DNA from: Heliorestis convoluta
Lineage (GTDB): Bacteria > Bacillota > Desulfitobacteriia > Heliobacteriales > Heliobacteriaceae
Direction: 5' to 3'
Assembly (NCBI RefSeq): GCF_009649955.1
Contig: NZ_CP045875.1
Span: 849,501 to 913,500 of the forward strand
DNA length: 64,000 nt
A program made the position numbers and the translations under genes. Positions 46,931-55,588 of this stretch are shown piece by piece. The first letter of the stretch is position 1. Each line of letters begins with the position of its first letter. The notes below the pieces were generated by a model. It was not told the origin of the DNA, did not search any database, and worked only from the letters and a program-made list of their open reading frames with translations.

Positions 46931-47113
46931 AGCAATAAAAAAAGCAAACCCAATCACCCAACGGCTCAACAATTCCGTCACTAGGAACCCTTTTTAATAC
47001 AGACCTCCATAAAACTCAAAGATCGACGCCCAATATAAAGCACGAAAAAAGGCGGAATAAAGTAAGGCTTAGAAAACGGACAAGAAAACGATATGAAGGA
47101 ACGGAAAAGTTCA

Positions 47114-47204
47114 AAAGGAGGGCAGGTCATCGTATCCTCGTAAAGAACGCTGCGCGAACAACGTAACGATTCCGAAGCGAGACCTACTACGATGACAACA
47201 GAAC
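47114..47204 (+). promoter_or_regulatory. tal leader: ribosome site and start codon separated by a hairpin
   Basis: The only good Shine-Dalgarno sequence, AAAGGAGGG (47114-47122), lies over 80 nt before the tal ATG. Between them GTCATCGTA (47126-47134) pairs perfectly with TACGATGAC (47188-47196), with an inner CTCG/CGAG pairing. If the hairpin forms, ribosome site and ATG are about 11 nt apart along the remaining single strand. Confidence 0.5.
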
Positions 47205-47852
47205 ATGAAACTCTTTTTAGACAGTGCCAATATCGACGAGATCCGAGAAGCCAACGCCCTCGGTGTAATCAGCGGCGTCACCACCAACCCATCCCTTATC
47301 GCCAAAGAAGGGCGAAATTTTCGCCAGGTCGTAGAAGAAATTGCTGATATTGTAGATGGTCCTATCTCCGCGGAAGTCATCAGCCTCAAAGCCGAAGGCA
47401 TGATCCACGAAGCGAGAGAGCTTGCCGCCATCCACCAGAACATCGTCATCAAAATTCCCATGACCGCCGAAGGCCTCAAAGCAACAGCCCAACTGCACAA
47501 AGAGCACATTCGCACCAACGTAACCCTCGTCTTCTCGGCCAACCAAGGCCTTCTCGCCAGCCTAGCCGGCGCCACCTATATCAGCCCCTTTGTCGGCAGA
47601 CTTGACGATATCGGACAAGACGGCATGATCCTCATTAAGCAGCTTGCCGAAATCATCGAAATCCACCAATTCAACACAGAAATCATCTCCGCCAGCATTC
47701 GTCACCCCATCCACGTTACCGAATCAGCCCGTGCCGGCGCCCACATCGCTACCGTCCCTTACAAGATCCTGCAGCAAATGACCAAGCACCCTCTCACAGA
47801 CCTCGGCATCGAACGGTTTCTAAAAGACTGGGAGACTGTGAAAGACAAGTAG
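47205..47852 (+). CDS. tal: Transaldolase-like protein (short TalC/MipB/Fsa type)
   Basis: A 215-residue TIM-barrel aldolase. The start is canonical: [16 protein letters not shown], then [17 protein letters not shown]. The Schiff-base lysine is in [11 protein letters not shown] (about 83). Short members act as transaldolase or fructose-6-phosphate aldolase; next to fba and glpX a transaldolase role in the pentose phosphate route is likelier. A TGA lies in frame 12 nt before ATG, so no upstream start is possible. No ribosome site lies close to ATG (see the leader). Confidence 0.92.
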   Translation: MKLFLDSANIDEIREANALGVISGVTTNPSLIAKEGRNFRQVVEEIADIVDGPISAEVISLKAEGMIHEARELAAIHQNIVIKIPMTAEGLKATAQLHKEHIRTNVTLVFSANQGLLASLAGATYISPFVGRLDDIGQDGMILIKQLAEIIEIHQFNTEIISASIRHPIHVTESARAGAHIATVPYKILQQMTKHPLTDLGIERFLKDWETVKDK

Positions 47853-47892
47853 TTGCCACAAGGACGTTTCGTTTGCCACGCAGAGCTACTCC

Positions 47893-48060
47893 AATGGGAG
47901 TAACAATCAGCAAAAACTCTCTGGGTCTGGGCATCACGCTTTCCGCAGCGGGACTTGGGACCTCAGCTATCGCCAGCTTGCTGGCGATAGCAGCGTGGGA
48001 CCAGTCCAGAGCGGAGGAAAGCGTGATGACCAGGTCCCCCCTTGCAAGAAGTAACCCCAA
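47893..48060 (-). repeat. Structured repeat element, copy 3 (module A alone, inverted)
   Basis: One module in the sense opposite to module A of the other copies. The outer stem is 47932-47944 with 48016-48028 (13 bp, identical to the other copies). The inner part has GGACTTGGGACCTCAGC, the CTTG-capped hairpin CGCCAG-CTTG-CTGGCG and GCGTGGGACCAGTCC. Here the helix below the tetraloop hairpin is GCTAT/ATAGC, different from copy 2 but still paired. It ends with GAAGTAACCCCAA, the shared end motif. It lies between tal and glpX, where Bacillus has a murA gene. Confidence 0.8.
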
Positions 48061-48096
48061 CAAACTAAACCGCGCCAGTTAAGAAAGGAGCCACCC

Positions 48097-49089
48097 ATGG
48101 ATAGAGAACTCGCTCTAGAATTTGCCAGAGTCACCGAAGCCGCCGCCTTGGCCTCAGCTCGTTGGATGGGTCGAGGCGACAAAAACGCCGCCGACGATGC
48201 TGCCACCGAAGCCATGCGCGCCGTCTTTGACACCATACGCATGGATGGACGCGTCGTCATCGGCGAAGGTGAAATGGACGAAGCTCCCATGCTTTACATA
48301 GGAGAAAAGCTCGGCACCTGCGAATCAGGCGACCTCGACTTTGACATTGCCGTCGACCCTGTCGAAGGCACCAGCGTCGTTGCTAAAGGTCTTAACGGCT
48401 CCATTGCCGTTTTAGCTGCCGCTCGCCGTGGTTGTCTTCTTCATGCACCAGACATGTACATGAACAAAATCGCCGTAGGCCCAGCGGCCGCTGGCAAAGT
48501 TCACCTTGATGCACCCGTTGAGCAGAACCTACGCAATGTCGCAGAAGCCCTGCGTAAAGACGTAGAAGACCTCACCGTCGTCATCCTCGATCGCCCACGG
48601 CACGAAGAAATCATCCGTCGCTGCCGTTCTGTCGGCACACGCATCCAACTCATCCAGGATGGAGATGTCGCACCCGCCGTCGCCACAGCCTTCCCTGACT
48701 CTGGTATCGACATGATGATGGGAATTGGTGGCGCTCCCGAAGGTGTAATCGCCGCCGCCGCCATACGCTGCCTTGGAGGAGACATGCAAGCACGTCTATG
48801 CCCAGACTCCCCGGAAGAAGAAGCACGCTGTCGCAAAATGGGTCTAGAAGACCCTAGAAAAATCCTCCTCCTTGACGACCTCGTAAGCGGTGAAGGCGTC
48901 ATTTTTGCCGCCACCGGCATCACCGACGGCAGCTTACTCAAAGGCGTAAAAATCACCTCACAAGGTGCCCTAACCCACACCGTCGTCATCCGAGGCCGCA
49001 CCGGAACGGTACGCTTTATCAACGCCCTCCACCGACTCGAGAAGAAACCCTACTTCGGCAGAGGCCGCTGCGACTGCGAAGAAGAATAA
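48097..49089 (+). CDS. glpX: Class II fructose-1,6-bisphosphatase (GlpX)
   Basis: 330 residues. It dephosphorylates fructose-1,6-bisphosphate in gluconeogenesis. Metal and substrate motifs are RVVIGEGEMDEAPMLYIGE (about 52), DIAVDPVEGTS (about 86), KIAVGPAA and DSGIDMMMGIGGAPEGVIAAAAIRCLGGDMQ. AAAGGAGCCACCC precedes ATG. The C-terminus ends GRGRCDCEEE. It is adjacent to fba and tal, although a repeat copy separates it from tal. Confidence 0.96.
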   Translation: MDRELALEFARVTEAAALASARWMGRGDKNAADDAATEAMRAVFDTIRMDGRVVIGEGEMDEAPMLYIGEKLGTCESGDLDFDIAVDPVEGTSVVAKGLNGSIAVLAAARRGCLLHAPDMYMNKIAVGPAAAGKVHLDAPVEQNLRNVAEALRKDVEDLTVVILDRPRHEEIIRRCRSVGTRIQLIQDGDVAPAVATAFPDSGIDMMMGIGGAPEGVIAAAAIRCLGGDMQARLCPDSPEEEARCRKMGLEDPRKILLLDDLVSGEGVIFAATGITDGSLLKGVKITSQGALTHTVVIRGRTGTVRFINALHRLEKKPYFGRGRCDCEEE

Positions 49090-49141
49090 AAAAAGCAAAA
49101 ACAGCCAAATAGAAAAAAATTCCACAAAAAACGCTTTCACC

Positions 49142-49203
49142 CGGAATAAGCCATGGAACATCTGGTTAGCCTATCCATGGAACCCTAGATTATTCCGAGG
49201 TGA
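49142..49203 (+). promoter_or_regulatory. Leader hairpin next to the ribosome site of the second M23 gene
   Basis: CGGAATAA (49142-49149) pairs with TTATTCCG (49190-49197); inside it two CCATGG blocks (49151-49156 and 49175-49180) can pair. The right arm touches the first base of the ribosome site GAGGTGA, so the fold could limit initiation. Confidence 0.45.
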
Positions 49204-49211
49204 TTTTTTTT

Positions 49212-50108
49212 ATGGAACCGACAAAAAAAGACTCAAAAGGGGCACATAGCCTTTTTGGTCTTTTCGTAGCTTCCCTCCTGGTGATTCAACTCCTATACCC
49301 CGTAGCAGGAGAAAGCTATGTTAACAATGATACCTTGCTCCGCTTACTCAAAGGCGAACCAATTATAGAAAGCTTGCCCCTTCAACAAAAAGAAAATGTA
49401 GCAGCAATAACACGCACCTTCAACATCTACACCTTGTCTGACAATGAGAGCTCGAAAAGCAGCCCTAGCACTACCAATAGCAACCCTATAACAAGCGCGG
49501 CAGCAAGCACAAGCAGAGCAACCCAAGCACATAAAGTCGTCCGAGGTGACACCCTTACCCACATTGCCAGACAATACGACATGACCCTCGATGAGCTAAT
49601 TACCCTGAACAGCCTCAACCCTCGAACTTTTATCCAACCAGGTCAACTCATCATGGTCAAAACAGGAGCAGAAAGCACCAGCAAAAGCACAAACAACCGG
49701 AATCAACTCGTTTCCCGGGGTGCCGTCCTCTCCACAATGCAACCACCTCTCCAAGGTAGAATCACATCGCCCTTTGGCCCTAGAAACAATGCCTTTCACC
49801 ATGGCGTAGACATTGCAGGAGATACAGGCGATCCCATCCGTGCCGTCCAGGCCGGTCAAGTCGCCTTCGCAGGCTGGAAACCCATCTATGGACAAACCGT
49901 CATCATTGAACATCCCCACAACGTCAAAACCCTCTATGCCCACGCCTCAAGAATCCTCGTACGAGTAGGACAAGAAGTGGAAAGAGGACAAACCGTCGCC
50001 CTCGTCGGCGCCACCGGCGTCTCCACAGGCCCTCACCTTCACCTAGAAATACACATAGATGAAAAAGCCGTGAACCCACTTGCCCATATTCGCAGTCTAG
50101 GGCGCTAA
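49212..50108 (+). CDS. M23 peptidase with LysM domain
   Basis: 298 residues. There is a short cytoplasmic head, one membrane helix or signal anchor (about 14-35), then a Ser/Thr-rich linker. A LysM domain (about 112-155: VVRGDTLTHIARQYDM to LIMV) and the M23 endopeptidase domain (about 180-295) follow, with zinc motifs HHGVDIAG and HLHLEIH. It trims peptidoglycan outside the membrane. ATG 49212 is 8 nt after GAGGTGA; an in-frame GTG at 49200 is part of that site. In Bacillus rho lies in this slot; here the peptidase replaces it. Confidence 0.9.
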   Translation: MEPTKKDSKGAHSLFGLFVASLLVIQLLYPVAGESYVNNDTLLRLLKGEPIIESLPLQQKENVAAITRTFNIYTLSDNESSKSSPSTTNSNPITSAAASTSRATQAHKVVRGDTLTHIARQYDMTLDELITLNSLNPRTFIQPGQLIMVKTGAESTSKSTNNRNQLVSRGAVLSTMQPPLQGRITSPFGPRNNAFHHGVDIAGDTGDPIRAVQAGQVAFAGWKPIYGQTVIIEHPHNVKTLYAHASRILVRVGQEVERGQTVALVGATGVSTGPHLHLEIHIDEKAVNPLAHIRSLGR

Positions 50109-50230
50109 AACCAGAAAAAAATTCTCTTGCCACATCCTTCAAAACTATGATATAATGCCCGTTGTGAATCTTAACTATAAACTGACAGCCTGGACAACGG
50201 GCTCGGTCATACATGAAAGAGGTGACGCCA

Positions 50231-50428
50231 GTGAAGGAAGGCATCCATCCTAATTTCCAACGGAGTAAAGTAAGCTGTGCCTGCGGAGAGAACTTCGAAC
50301 TCGGATCAACCCGCAAAGAAATCAAAGTAGAGATTTGCTCCAAGTGCCATCCTTTTTACACCGGTCAAACCCGTGCTATCGAGGCCGGTGGACGGGTTGA
50401 CAAGTTTAAGAAAAAATACGGACTCTAA
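50231..50428 (+). CDS. rpmE: Ribosomal protein bL31, zinc-binding form
   Basis: 65 residues: [10 protein letters not shown] at the start, cysteines C16, C18, C36 and C39 (CACG and ICSKC) for zinc, then [25 protein letters not shown]. The zinc-bearing version is used under zinc-replete conditions. GTG 50231 lies 5 nt after GAGGTGA; an in-frame ATG at 50213 is upstream of that site. A TATAAT with a TTGCCA upstream (18-bp spacing, near 50129-50158) is a likely promoter. Confidence 0.96.
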   Translation: MKEGIHPNFQRSKVSCACGENFELGSTRKEIKVEICSKCHPFYTGQTRAIEAGGRVDKFKKKYGL

Positions 50429-50435
50429 ACCAACT

Positions 50436-50466
50436 AGCAGAGCCAATAACGAGCTCTGCTCTTTTT
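50436..50466 (+). terminator. Terminator after rpmE
   Basis: AGCAGAGC (50436-50443) and GCTCTGCT (50453-50460), then CTTTTTC. Confidence 0.9.
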
Positions 50467-50516
50467 CTATTCGTCTACATCTACCCCATACAACCCAAGA
50501 GCCTCAACGCACCTTG

Positions 50517-50912
50517 TAACCCTCCTAGGGGTTACTGCTTGCAGGGGCCCGGTCATCACGCTTTCCTCCGCTCTGGACTGGTCCCACGCTGTTACCGCCA
50601 GCAAGCTGGCGACAGCTGAGGTCCCAAGTCCCGCTGCGGAAAGCGTGATGCCCAGGCCCAGAAGGCTTTTACTGATTGTTACTCCCATTGACATACCTTT
50701 GTGTAACACGTCCTGCTATGTTTACGCAACTACCTATTGTATTTGCAATGCAATAGGCCCAAACCCAGTCACAACCAGTAAAATGTACCTGGGTCAGGCG
50801 TTATGACTTCCTGGAGAGAGGACTTCAGACCTCAGCCATCGGCAGCTTGCTGCCGCCTATGGCGTGGGATGAGTCCGTTCGGAAGGAAATCATAACGCCT
50901 GACCCCACCACA
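50517..50912 (+). repeat. Structured repeat element, copy 2 (most intact)
   Basis: About 390 bp, noncoding, same layout as copy 1. A small palindrome with GTAACCC and GGGTTAC (50517-50536) marks the left end. Module A is closed by 50554-50566 with 50638-50650. The middle hairpin CCTATTG/CAATAGG (50733-50739 with 50751-50757) replaces GCTTATTG/CAATAAGC of copy 1, a compensatory change. Module B is closed by 50791-50806 with 50890-50905. Both modules contain GACCTCAGC, a CTTG-capped hairpin and GCGTGGGA when each is read in its own sense. It lies between rpmE and prfA, where Bacillus has tdk. Confidence 0.85.
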
Positions 50913-50966
50913 AATTACTGCGTGTTAACCACCAACCCTAGACTTGCGAATACAGGTGAAATAAAA

Positions 50967-52034
50967 ATGCTCAGCAAACTAGATGCCATAGAACAAAGAT
51001 ACGAAGAGCTCACCCAACTTCTCAGCGACCCCGAAATCATCAGCGACCAAGCGACCTGGCAACGCCACGCCAGAACCCAATCGGGAATGACAGAAATCGT
51101 AGAAACCTATCGAACCTACAAAAGCGTCCTCCAAGGCATCGAAGACGCCAAATCCATGCTTGAAGAAGATGACGCTGAGATTCAGGAAATGGCACGCCTC
51201 GAACTCAATGAACTCACAGAAAAAAGAGAAGCCTTAGAAAAAGAACTCAAAATCCTACTCCTGCCCAAAGACCCCAACGACGAAAAAAACGTCATCATGG
51301 AAGTCAGAGCCGGTACTGGTGGAGAAGAAGCAGCCCTTTTTGCTGGCGACCTCTATCGCATGTACAGCCGCTTCGCCGACGCACAACGTTGGAAAACAGA
51401 AGTCCTCTCGGCCAACTACACCGATATTGGTGGCTTCAAAGAAGTCGTCTTCCTCATCGAAGGCCAAGGCGCCTACTCCAAGATGAAGTTTGAATCAGGC
51501 GTACATCGCGTACAGCGCGTACCAAGCACCGAATCAAGCGGACGCATCCACACCTCCGCCGCGACCGTCGCCGTACTACCTGAAGCCGAAGACGTAGAAA
51601 TCGACATTAACCCGAACGATCTGCGCATCGACGTCTTCTGTGCCTCCGGCGCCGGGGGACAGCACGTCAACCGAACCGAATCAGCCGTACGTATCACCCA
51701 CTTACCGAGTGGCGTCGTCGTCAGCTGTCAGGACGAAAAATCACAGCACAAAAACCGCGACAAAGCCATGCGTGTCCTCCGAGCTCGCCTCCTAGAAAAA
51801 GCACAAGAAGAAGCGCACGGCGAAGTAGCCAGCGCTCGCAAATCCATGGTCGGATCAGGCGACCGCTCCGAACGAATTCGAACCTACAACTTCCCCCAAG
51901 GTCGCGTTACGGACCACCGCATCGGTCTAACCCTCCATCGCCTAGAAGCAATTCTAGAAGGAGACTTAGAAGAAATCATCGACGGACTTATCACCACAGA
52001 ACAAGCCGAAAAAATGAAAGCCATGGAAAATTAA
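50967..52034 (+). CDS. prfA: Peptide chain release factor 1
   Basis: 356 residues. It releases peptides at UAA and UAG. The N-terminal helical domain opens [19 protein letters not shown]. The catalytic loop is [16 protein letters not shown] (GGQ), and the codon-reading region is around [26 protein letters not shown] 50967 follows AGGTGA by 8 nt. The reading frame stays open upstream into the repeat copy, but that part has no family similarity. prmC, encoding the GGQ methylase, is next. Confidence 0.97.
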   Translation: MLSKLDAIEQRYEELTQLLSDPEIISDQATWQRHARTQSGMTEIVETYRTYKSVLQGIEDAKSMLEEDDAEIQEMARLELNELTEKREALEKELKILLLPKDPNDEKNVIMEVRAGTGGEEAALFAGDLYRMYSRFADAQRWKTEVLSANYTDIGGFKEVVFLIEGQGAYSKMKFESGVHRVQRVPSTESSGRIHTSAATVAVLPEAEDVEIDINPNDLRIDVFCASGAGGQHVNRTESAVRITHLPSGVVVSCQDEKSQHKNRDKAMRVLRARLLEKAQEEAHGEVASARKSMVGSGDRSERIRTYNFPQGRVTDHRIGLTLHRLEAILEGDLEEIIDGLITTEQAEKMKAMEN

Positions 52035-52122
52035 AGACAAAAGTCAGAAAAATCTTTCCATGACCACCTCGCCAGTTCGGTGAACTTCCTACAAAACAAA
52101 ACGAAAGCCGTGGATAACAAAG

Positions 52123-53061
52123 ATGAAAACAAATCAGTCGGCGACTGTAGGAGAAAAACTGCAGACGGCGGCTTTTTCTTTCGCCCAAAAAGGCATAGAA
52201 AGCCCTCGCCTCGAAGCAGAAATCCTCCTGGCCCACCTGCTAAAGACAAACCGCGCAGGCCTCTTCGCGCGCCTTCGCGACAACTTTCCAGAAGAAAAAG
52301 AGCAACCCTGGCAAGACTACATCCAAAAGCGCCTCCAAAACTGGCCCCACCAATACATCACAGAAGAAGAAGAATTCTACAACCTACCCTTTCGAGTTAC
52401 CCCCGCCGTTCTTATCCCACGACCAGAAACAGAAGAACTTGTTACCATCGTCTTGCACCATCTAGAAAAAATGAAACCGCCACAAAACCAAAACCCACAA
52501 GCAGTAACAATCATCGACGTCGGCACAGGCTCCGGCGTCATCGCTGTCTCCATCGCCCATACCTTTATGACAAAAAGTAACATCCATACAAAGACAAGCG
52601 ACAAAAAAAGTCTTCAAATCATAGCCATCGACATCTCCCCAGAAGCCCTTGCCATCGCCCAAGAAAACGCCAATAGCAACCAAGTCGACCACCTTATCCA
52701 ATTCCAACAAGGAGATCTTCTCGCAGCACCAGCAAAACAGGGCAGGGGAGAAGAAAAAGTCCATATCATCGTCTCCAACCCACCTTACATCGAAAGCAAC
52801 ACCATCAAAAGCCTACAAAAAGAAGTACGCCAACACGAACCCCACCGCGCCCTCGACGGCGGACCTGACGGCCTCGACCTCTACCGCCGCCTCATCCCCC
52901 AAGCCGCCCAAAAACTCCACCCCCAAGGTCTCATCGCCCTAGAAATCGGCTACAACCAAGGCCAAGCCGTAAAAGAACTGCTCCAACAAGCAAACTTCCA
53001 AAACATCCAAATTCACCAAGACTATCAAAACCACGACCGCATCGTCACCGCAACCAAATAA
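52123..53061 (+). CDS. prmC: Release factor glutamine methyltransferase
   Basis: 312 residues. It methylates the glutamine of the release factor GGQ motif. A helical N-terminal domain (1-85) precedes the SAM domain with VTIIDVGTGSGVIAVSIA (about 128) and the catalytic IIVSNPPYIE (about 215). An insertion of about 20 residues (HTFMTKSNIHTKTSDKKS) lengthens one loop compared with usual 280-290-residue members. It stands directly after prfA, its substrate gene. No strong ribosome site is visible. Confidence 0.95.
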   Translation: MKTNQSATVGEKLQTAAFSFAQKGIESPRLEAEILLAHLLKTNRAGLFARLRDNFPEEKEQPWQDYIQKRLQNWPHQYITEEEEFYNLPFRVTPAVLIPRPETEELVTIVLHHLEKMKPPQNQNPQAVTIIDVGTGSGVIAVSIAHTFMTKSNIHTKTSDKKSLQIIAIDISPEALAIAQENANSNQVDHLIQFQQGDLLAAPAKQGRGEEKVHIIVSNPPYIESNTIKSLQKEVRQHEPHRALDGGPDGLDLYRRLIPQAAQKLHPQGLIALEIGYNQGQAVKELLQQANFQNIQIHQDYQNHDRIVTATK

Positions 53062-53103
53062 AGGAATCTCGAAAAAAATACCCAAAACGGTGGTACAGAA
53101 AAA

Positions 53104-54189
53104 ATGAAAACAAAACACTTACAGCCCCATCAGATAGCAGAAGCAGCCCAACTCCTCAAGCAAGGACAGCTCGTCGCCTTTCCCACAGAAACCGTCTATG
53201 GCCTTGGTGCCAACGCCCTCGACAGTCAAGCCGTCAACAAAATCTTTCAAGCCAAAGGTCGCCCCTCTGACAACCCATTGATCATTCACATAGCCCAAAT
53301 CGAAGACCTAGCCCAACTCACCACCGACGTTCCACCCCTAGCCCAGAGACTGGCCGAAAAGTTCTGGCCAGGCCCGCTAACGCTCGTCCTGCCAGCCGCC
53401 CCAACCGTTCCCCGGGAAGTTACCGCAGGCCTTAACACCGTAGCCGTCCGCATGCCCAACCATCCCATCGCCCTAGAACTGATCAAAACAGCAGGCCTGC
53501 CAGTAGCGGCCCCTTCCGCCAATCGTTCCGGAAAACCAAGCCCTACCCGAGCGCATCACGTCAGCAAAGACCTAGAAAACAAAATCGCAGCCATCATCGA
53601 CGGCGGCCCTTGTAGCGTCGGCATCGAATCAACGGTCGTCGATGCCACAGGCCCAGAACCCATCATCCTACGCCCTGGCGGCATTACCTTCGAAATGCTC
53701 GAAGCCACCACCTCGGAAAGGCTCACAACAATAGCCCCAGGCCTTCACGGCACTAGAGCCAACCTAGAAACCGATGAAACACCTCGCTCCCCCGGCATGA
53801 AATATACCCACTACGCACCCCAGGCACCGCTCTACCTGCTCACAGGCACATGGGAAGAACAAGTGAAAAAGCTGGAAAAAATCCAAGAAAGAATCGAAAA
53901 AAGCAAAGAAAAAATTGGCCTCTTCATTTCCGAAGAAAGCTTTCGCATCATATCAAAAAAAAGCAACCATAGGATAGAAAAGGGAGCAATCCCTGTGATT
54001 CAACGGGCTGGTTCAAGGGAAAACTTAAAAGACATCGCAGCCGGCCTCTTCGATGCCTTACGCGCCTTTGACGAAACCGAAGCCAACCTGATCATCGCCG
54101 AAACCTACCCCACCCATGGCATCGGCCTAGCTCTCATGAATCGACTTACCAAAGCGGCAGGAGACCGCATTTGGAACGAAGACAACTAG
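53104..54189 (+). CDS. tsaC: L-threonylcarbamoyladenylate synthase (Sua5/YwlC type)
   Basis: A 361-residue two-domain Sua5-type enzyme. The YrdC domain (about 10-205) has GQLVAFPTETVYGLGANALD, AKGRPSDNPLIIHIA and AAPSANRSGKPSPTRAHHV. The Sua5 C-terminal domain follows SPGMKYTHYAPQAPLYLL. It makes threonylcarbamoyl-AMP for the t6A37 modification of ANN-reading tRNAs. The location between prmC and mntP matches Bacillus ywlC. Confidence 0.95.
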   Translation: MKTKHLQPHQIAEAAQLLKQGQLVAFPTETVYGLGANALDSQAVNKIFQAKGRPSDNPLIIHIAQIEDLAQLTTDVPPLAQRLAEKFWPGPLTLVLPAAPTVPREVTAGLNTVAVRMPNHPIALELIKTAGLPVAAPSANRSGKPSPTRAHHVSKDLENKIAAIIDGGPCSVGIESTVVDATGPEPIILRPGGITFEMLEATTSERLTTIAPGLHGTRANLETDETPRSPGMKYTHYAPQAPLYLLTGTWEEQVKKLEKIQERIEKSKEKIGLFISEESFRIISKKSNHRIEKGAIPVIQRAGSRENLKDIAAGLFDALRAFDETEANLIIAETYPTHGIGLALMNRLTKAAGDRIWNEDN

Positions 54190-54290
54190 CAGGGTGGCGT
54201 GCCATAGTTTTTTGAAAAAGGCGTACTATGTAAAGCAAAAGAGTGGCTCAATAAATTGAACCAAAGTCGTAACAAACCAGGAGGTTGCTC

Positions 54291-54893
54291 ATGGACATAG
54301 GGACCCTCATGATCCTGGCAATCGGTCTCGGCGCCGATGCCTTCTCCGTCGCCATCGGCATAGGCATAGAAGGGATTCGGCGCCGTGACATCTACGTCCT
54401 AGGAGCTATCATTGGCCTCTTTCACATCATCATGCCTTGGATAGGACTGCTCGCCGGAGGTGCTTTAGGCGCCGTTCTAGGGCAACTGGCCGTCATCATT
54501 GGAGCCATTATTCTCTTTTTTCTAGGAGGAAAAATTCTTTACGAAGCCTGGTTCAAAGATCAAGGTCCCACCTATGGCATCGGAGGAAACCGACGAGTCA
54601 CAGTGGGGGGCATACAACCAGAACCCATCACAACCCACTTTAGCGCCAACCTCTACACACTCGTCGTCCTCGCCGCAGGCGTCAGCATGGACGCCCTCAC
54701 CGTCGGTTTCACCCTTGGAACCGTAGGAGCCGACCTCATCCAAACCATCGTAACCTTCGGCATCGTCGCCGCCGCCATGACCGTACTAGGCTGCTTCATC
54801 GGACGACGAGTCGGATCGACCCTCGGCGTCCATGCACAAGTCGTTGGAGGCTTGATTTTAATCGGTATAGGTATTAAGCTTTTATTATGGTAG
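54291..54893 (+). CDS. mntP: Manganese efflux pump MntP family protein
   Basis: A 200-residue membrane protein with six helices in two similar halves. The first half has GLGADAFSVAIGIGIEG and the second has AGVSMDALTVGFTLG, the paired Asp motifs of MntP. It exports Mn2+. ATG 54291 lies 6 nt after AGGAGG. No yybP-ykoY manganese riboswitch is visible in the 95 bp upstream. It matches Bacillus ywlD by position. Confidence 0.9.
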   Translation: MDIGTLMILAIGLGADAFSVAIGIGIEGIRRRDIYVLGAIIGLFHIIMPWIGLLAGGALGAVLGQLAVIIGAIILFFLGGKILYEAWFKDQGPTYGIGGNRRVTVGGIQPEPITTHFSANLYTLVVLAAGVSMDALTVGFTLGTVGADLIQTIVTFGIVAAAMTVLGCFIGRRVGSTLGVHAQVVGGLILIGIGIKLLLW

Positions 54894-54958
54894 AGTTATG
54901 GTTTGTCAAAAGTTACTGGAAAGCGACCACAGAACCGTATTACTAGGAGGGGATTTGC

Positions 54959-55432
54959 GTGGACCAAACAAAACGTCAACTCACCCTTTTATTCGTCTGC
55001 ACCGGCAATACCTGCCGAAGTCCTATGGCGCAGACCATCGCCCGAACCCTATTAGAAGAACAGGGGAGAAAAGGCATACAAGTCCTCTCTGCGGGAACCT
55101 TTGCCTGGAAGGAAAGCCCCGCCTCTTTGCAAGCCCGTCAGGTCATGCTAGCCCAAGGACTGAACCTAGAAGACCACAGAGCAACGACCATCACAGAAGC
55201 ACAACTCCAACAAGCAGACATTATCCTCACCATGACCCAGAACCAAAAAGAACTGCTCCTCGAAATGGCTACCGACGATACAACAAGAGCCAAAATCTTC
55301 ACACTCCGAGAATTTACCGGAGACAGTGGCGACATTGCCGACCCCTTCGGTCAAGATGAAACTGTCTACTACCAGTGCTATAAAGAACTTCAAGCATCCA
55401 TTGCCAACGCAATCAATCGAATCCAAATGTAA
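54959..55432 (+). CDS. ywlE: Low-molecular-weight protein arginine phosphatase (YwlE type)
   Basis: 157 residues. The active-site loop is VCTGNTCRSPMAQ, a C-x5-R-S signature. The Thr in CTGNT is the feature that makes Bacillus YwlE prefer phospho-arginine over phospho-tyrosine. The general acid Asp is in IADPFGQDETVY. It would oppose an arginine kinase such as McsB; no mcsB gene is in the window. GTG 54959 follows AGGAGGGG. The position matches Bacillus ywlE. Confidence 0.9.
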   Translation: MDQTKRQLTLLFVCTGNTCRSPMAQTIARTLLEEQGRKGIQVLSAGTFAWKESPASLQARQVMLAQGLNLEDHRATTITEAQLQQADIILTMTQNQKELLLEMATDDTTRAKIFTLREFTGDSGDIADPFGQDETVYYQCYKELQASIANAINRIQM

Positions 55433-55440
55433 AAAAATTA

Positions 55441-55482
55441 AAAACATCGCTTTCGCGCAAGTGAAAGCGATGTTTTTTTCAT
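55441..55482 (+). terminator. Terminator after ywlE
   Basis: AAAACATCGCTTTC (55441-55454) pairs with GAAAGCGATGTTTT (55463-55476), then TTTC. Confidence 0.92.
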
Positions 55483-55588
55483 ATTTGTTAATGTGAAAAA
55501 TAGAAAAGGGAAACGCTAAACTCTGTAGAATAAAATCATATTTAGGCATTCTTTGGACAGCACAAGCATTTATGGAGCGTGAAAAACA

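Noticed and set aside
50847-50966. In-frame extension of prfA into the repeat copy (40 extra residues)
   Set aside because: The extension translates repeat sequence, lacks a ribosome site and has no release factor similarity; ATG 50967 has a well-placed AGGTGA.
54190-54284. yybP-ykoY manganese riboswitch before mntP
   Set aside because: The gap is only 95 bp and lacks the paired conserved loops of that riboswitch.
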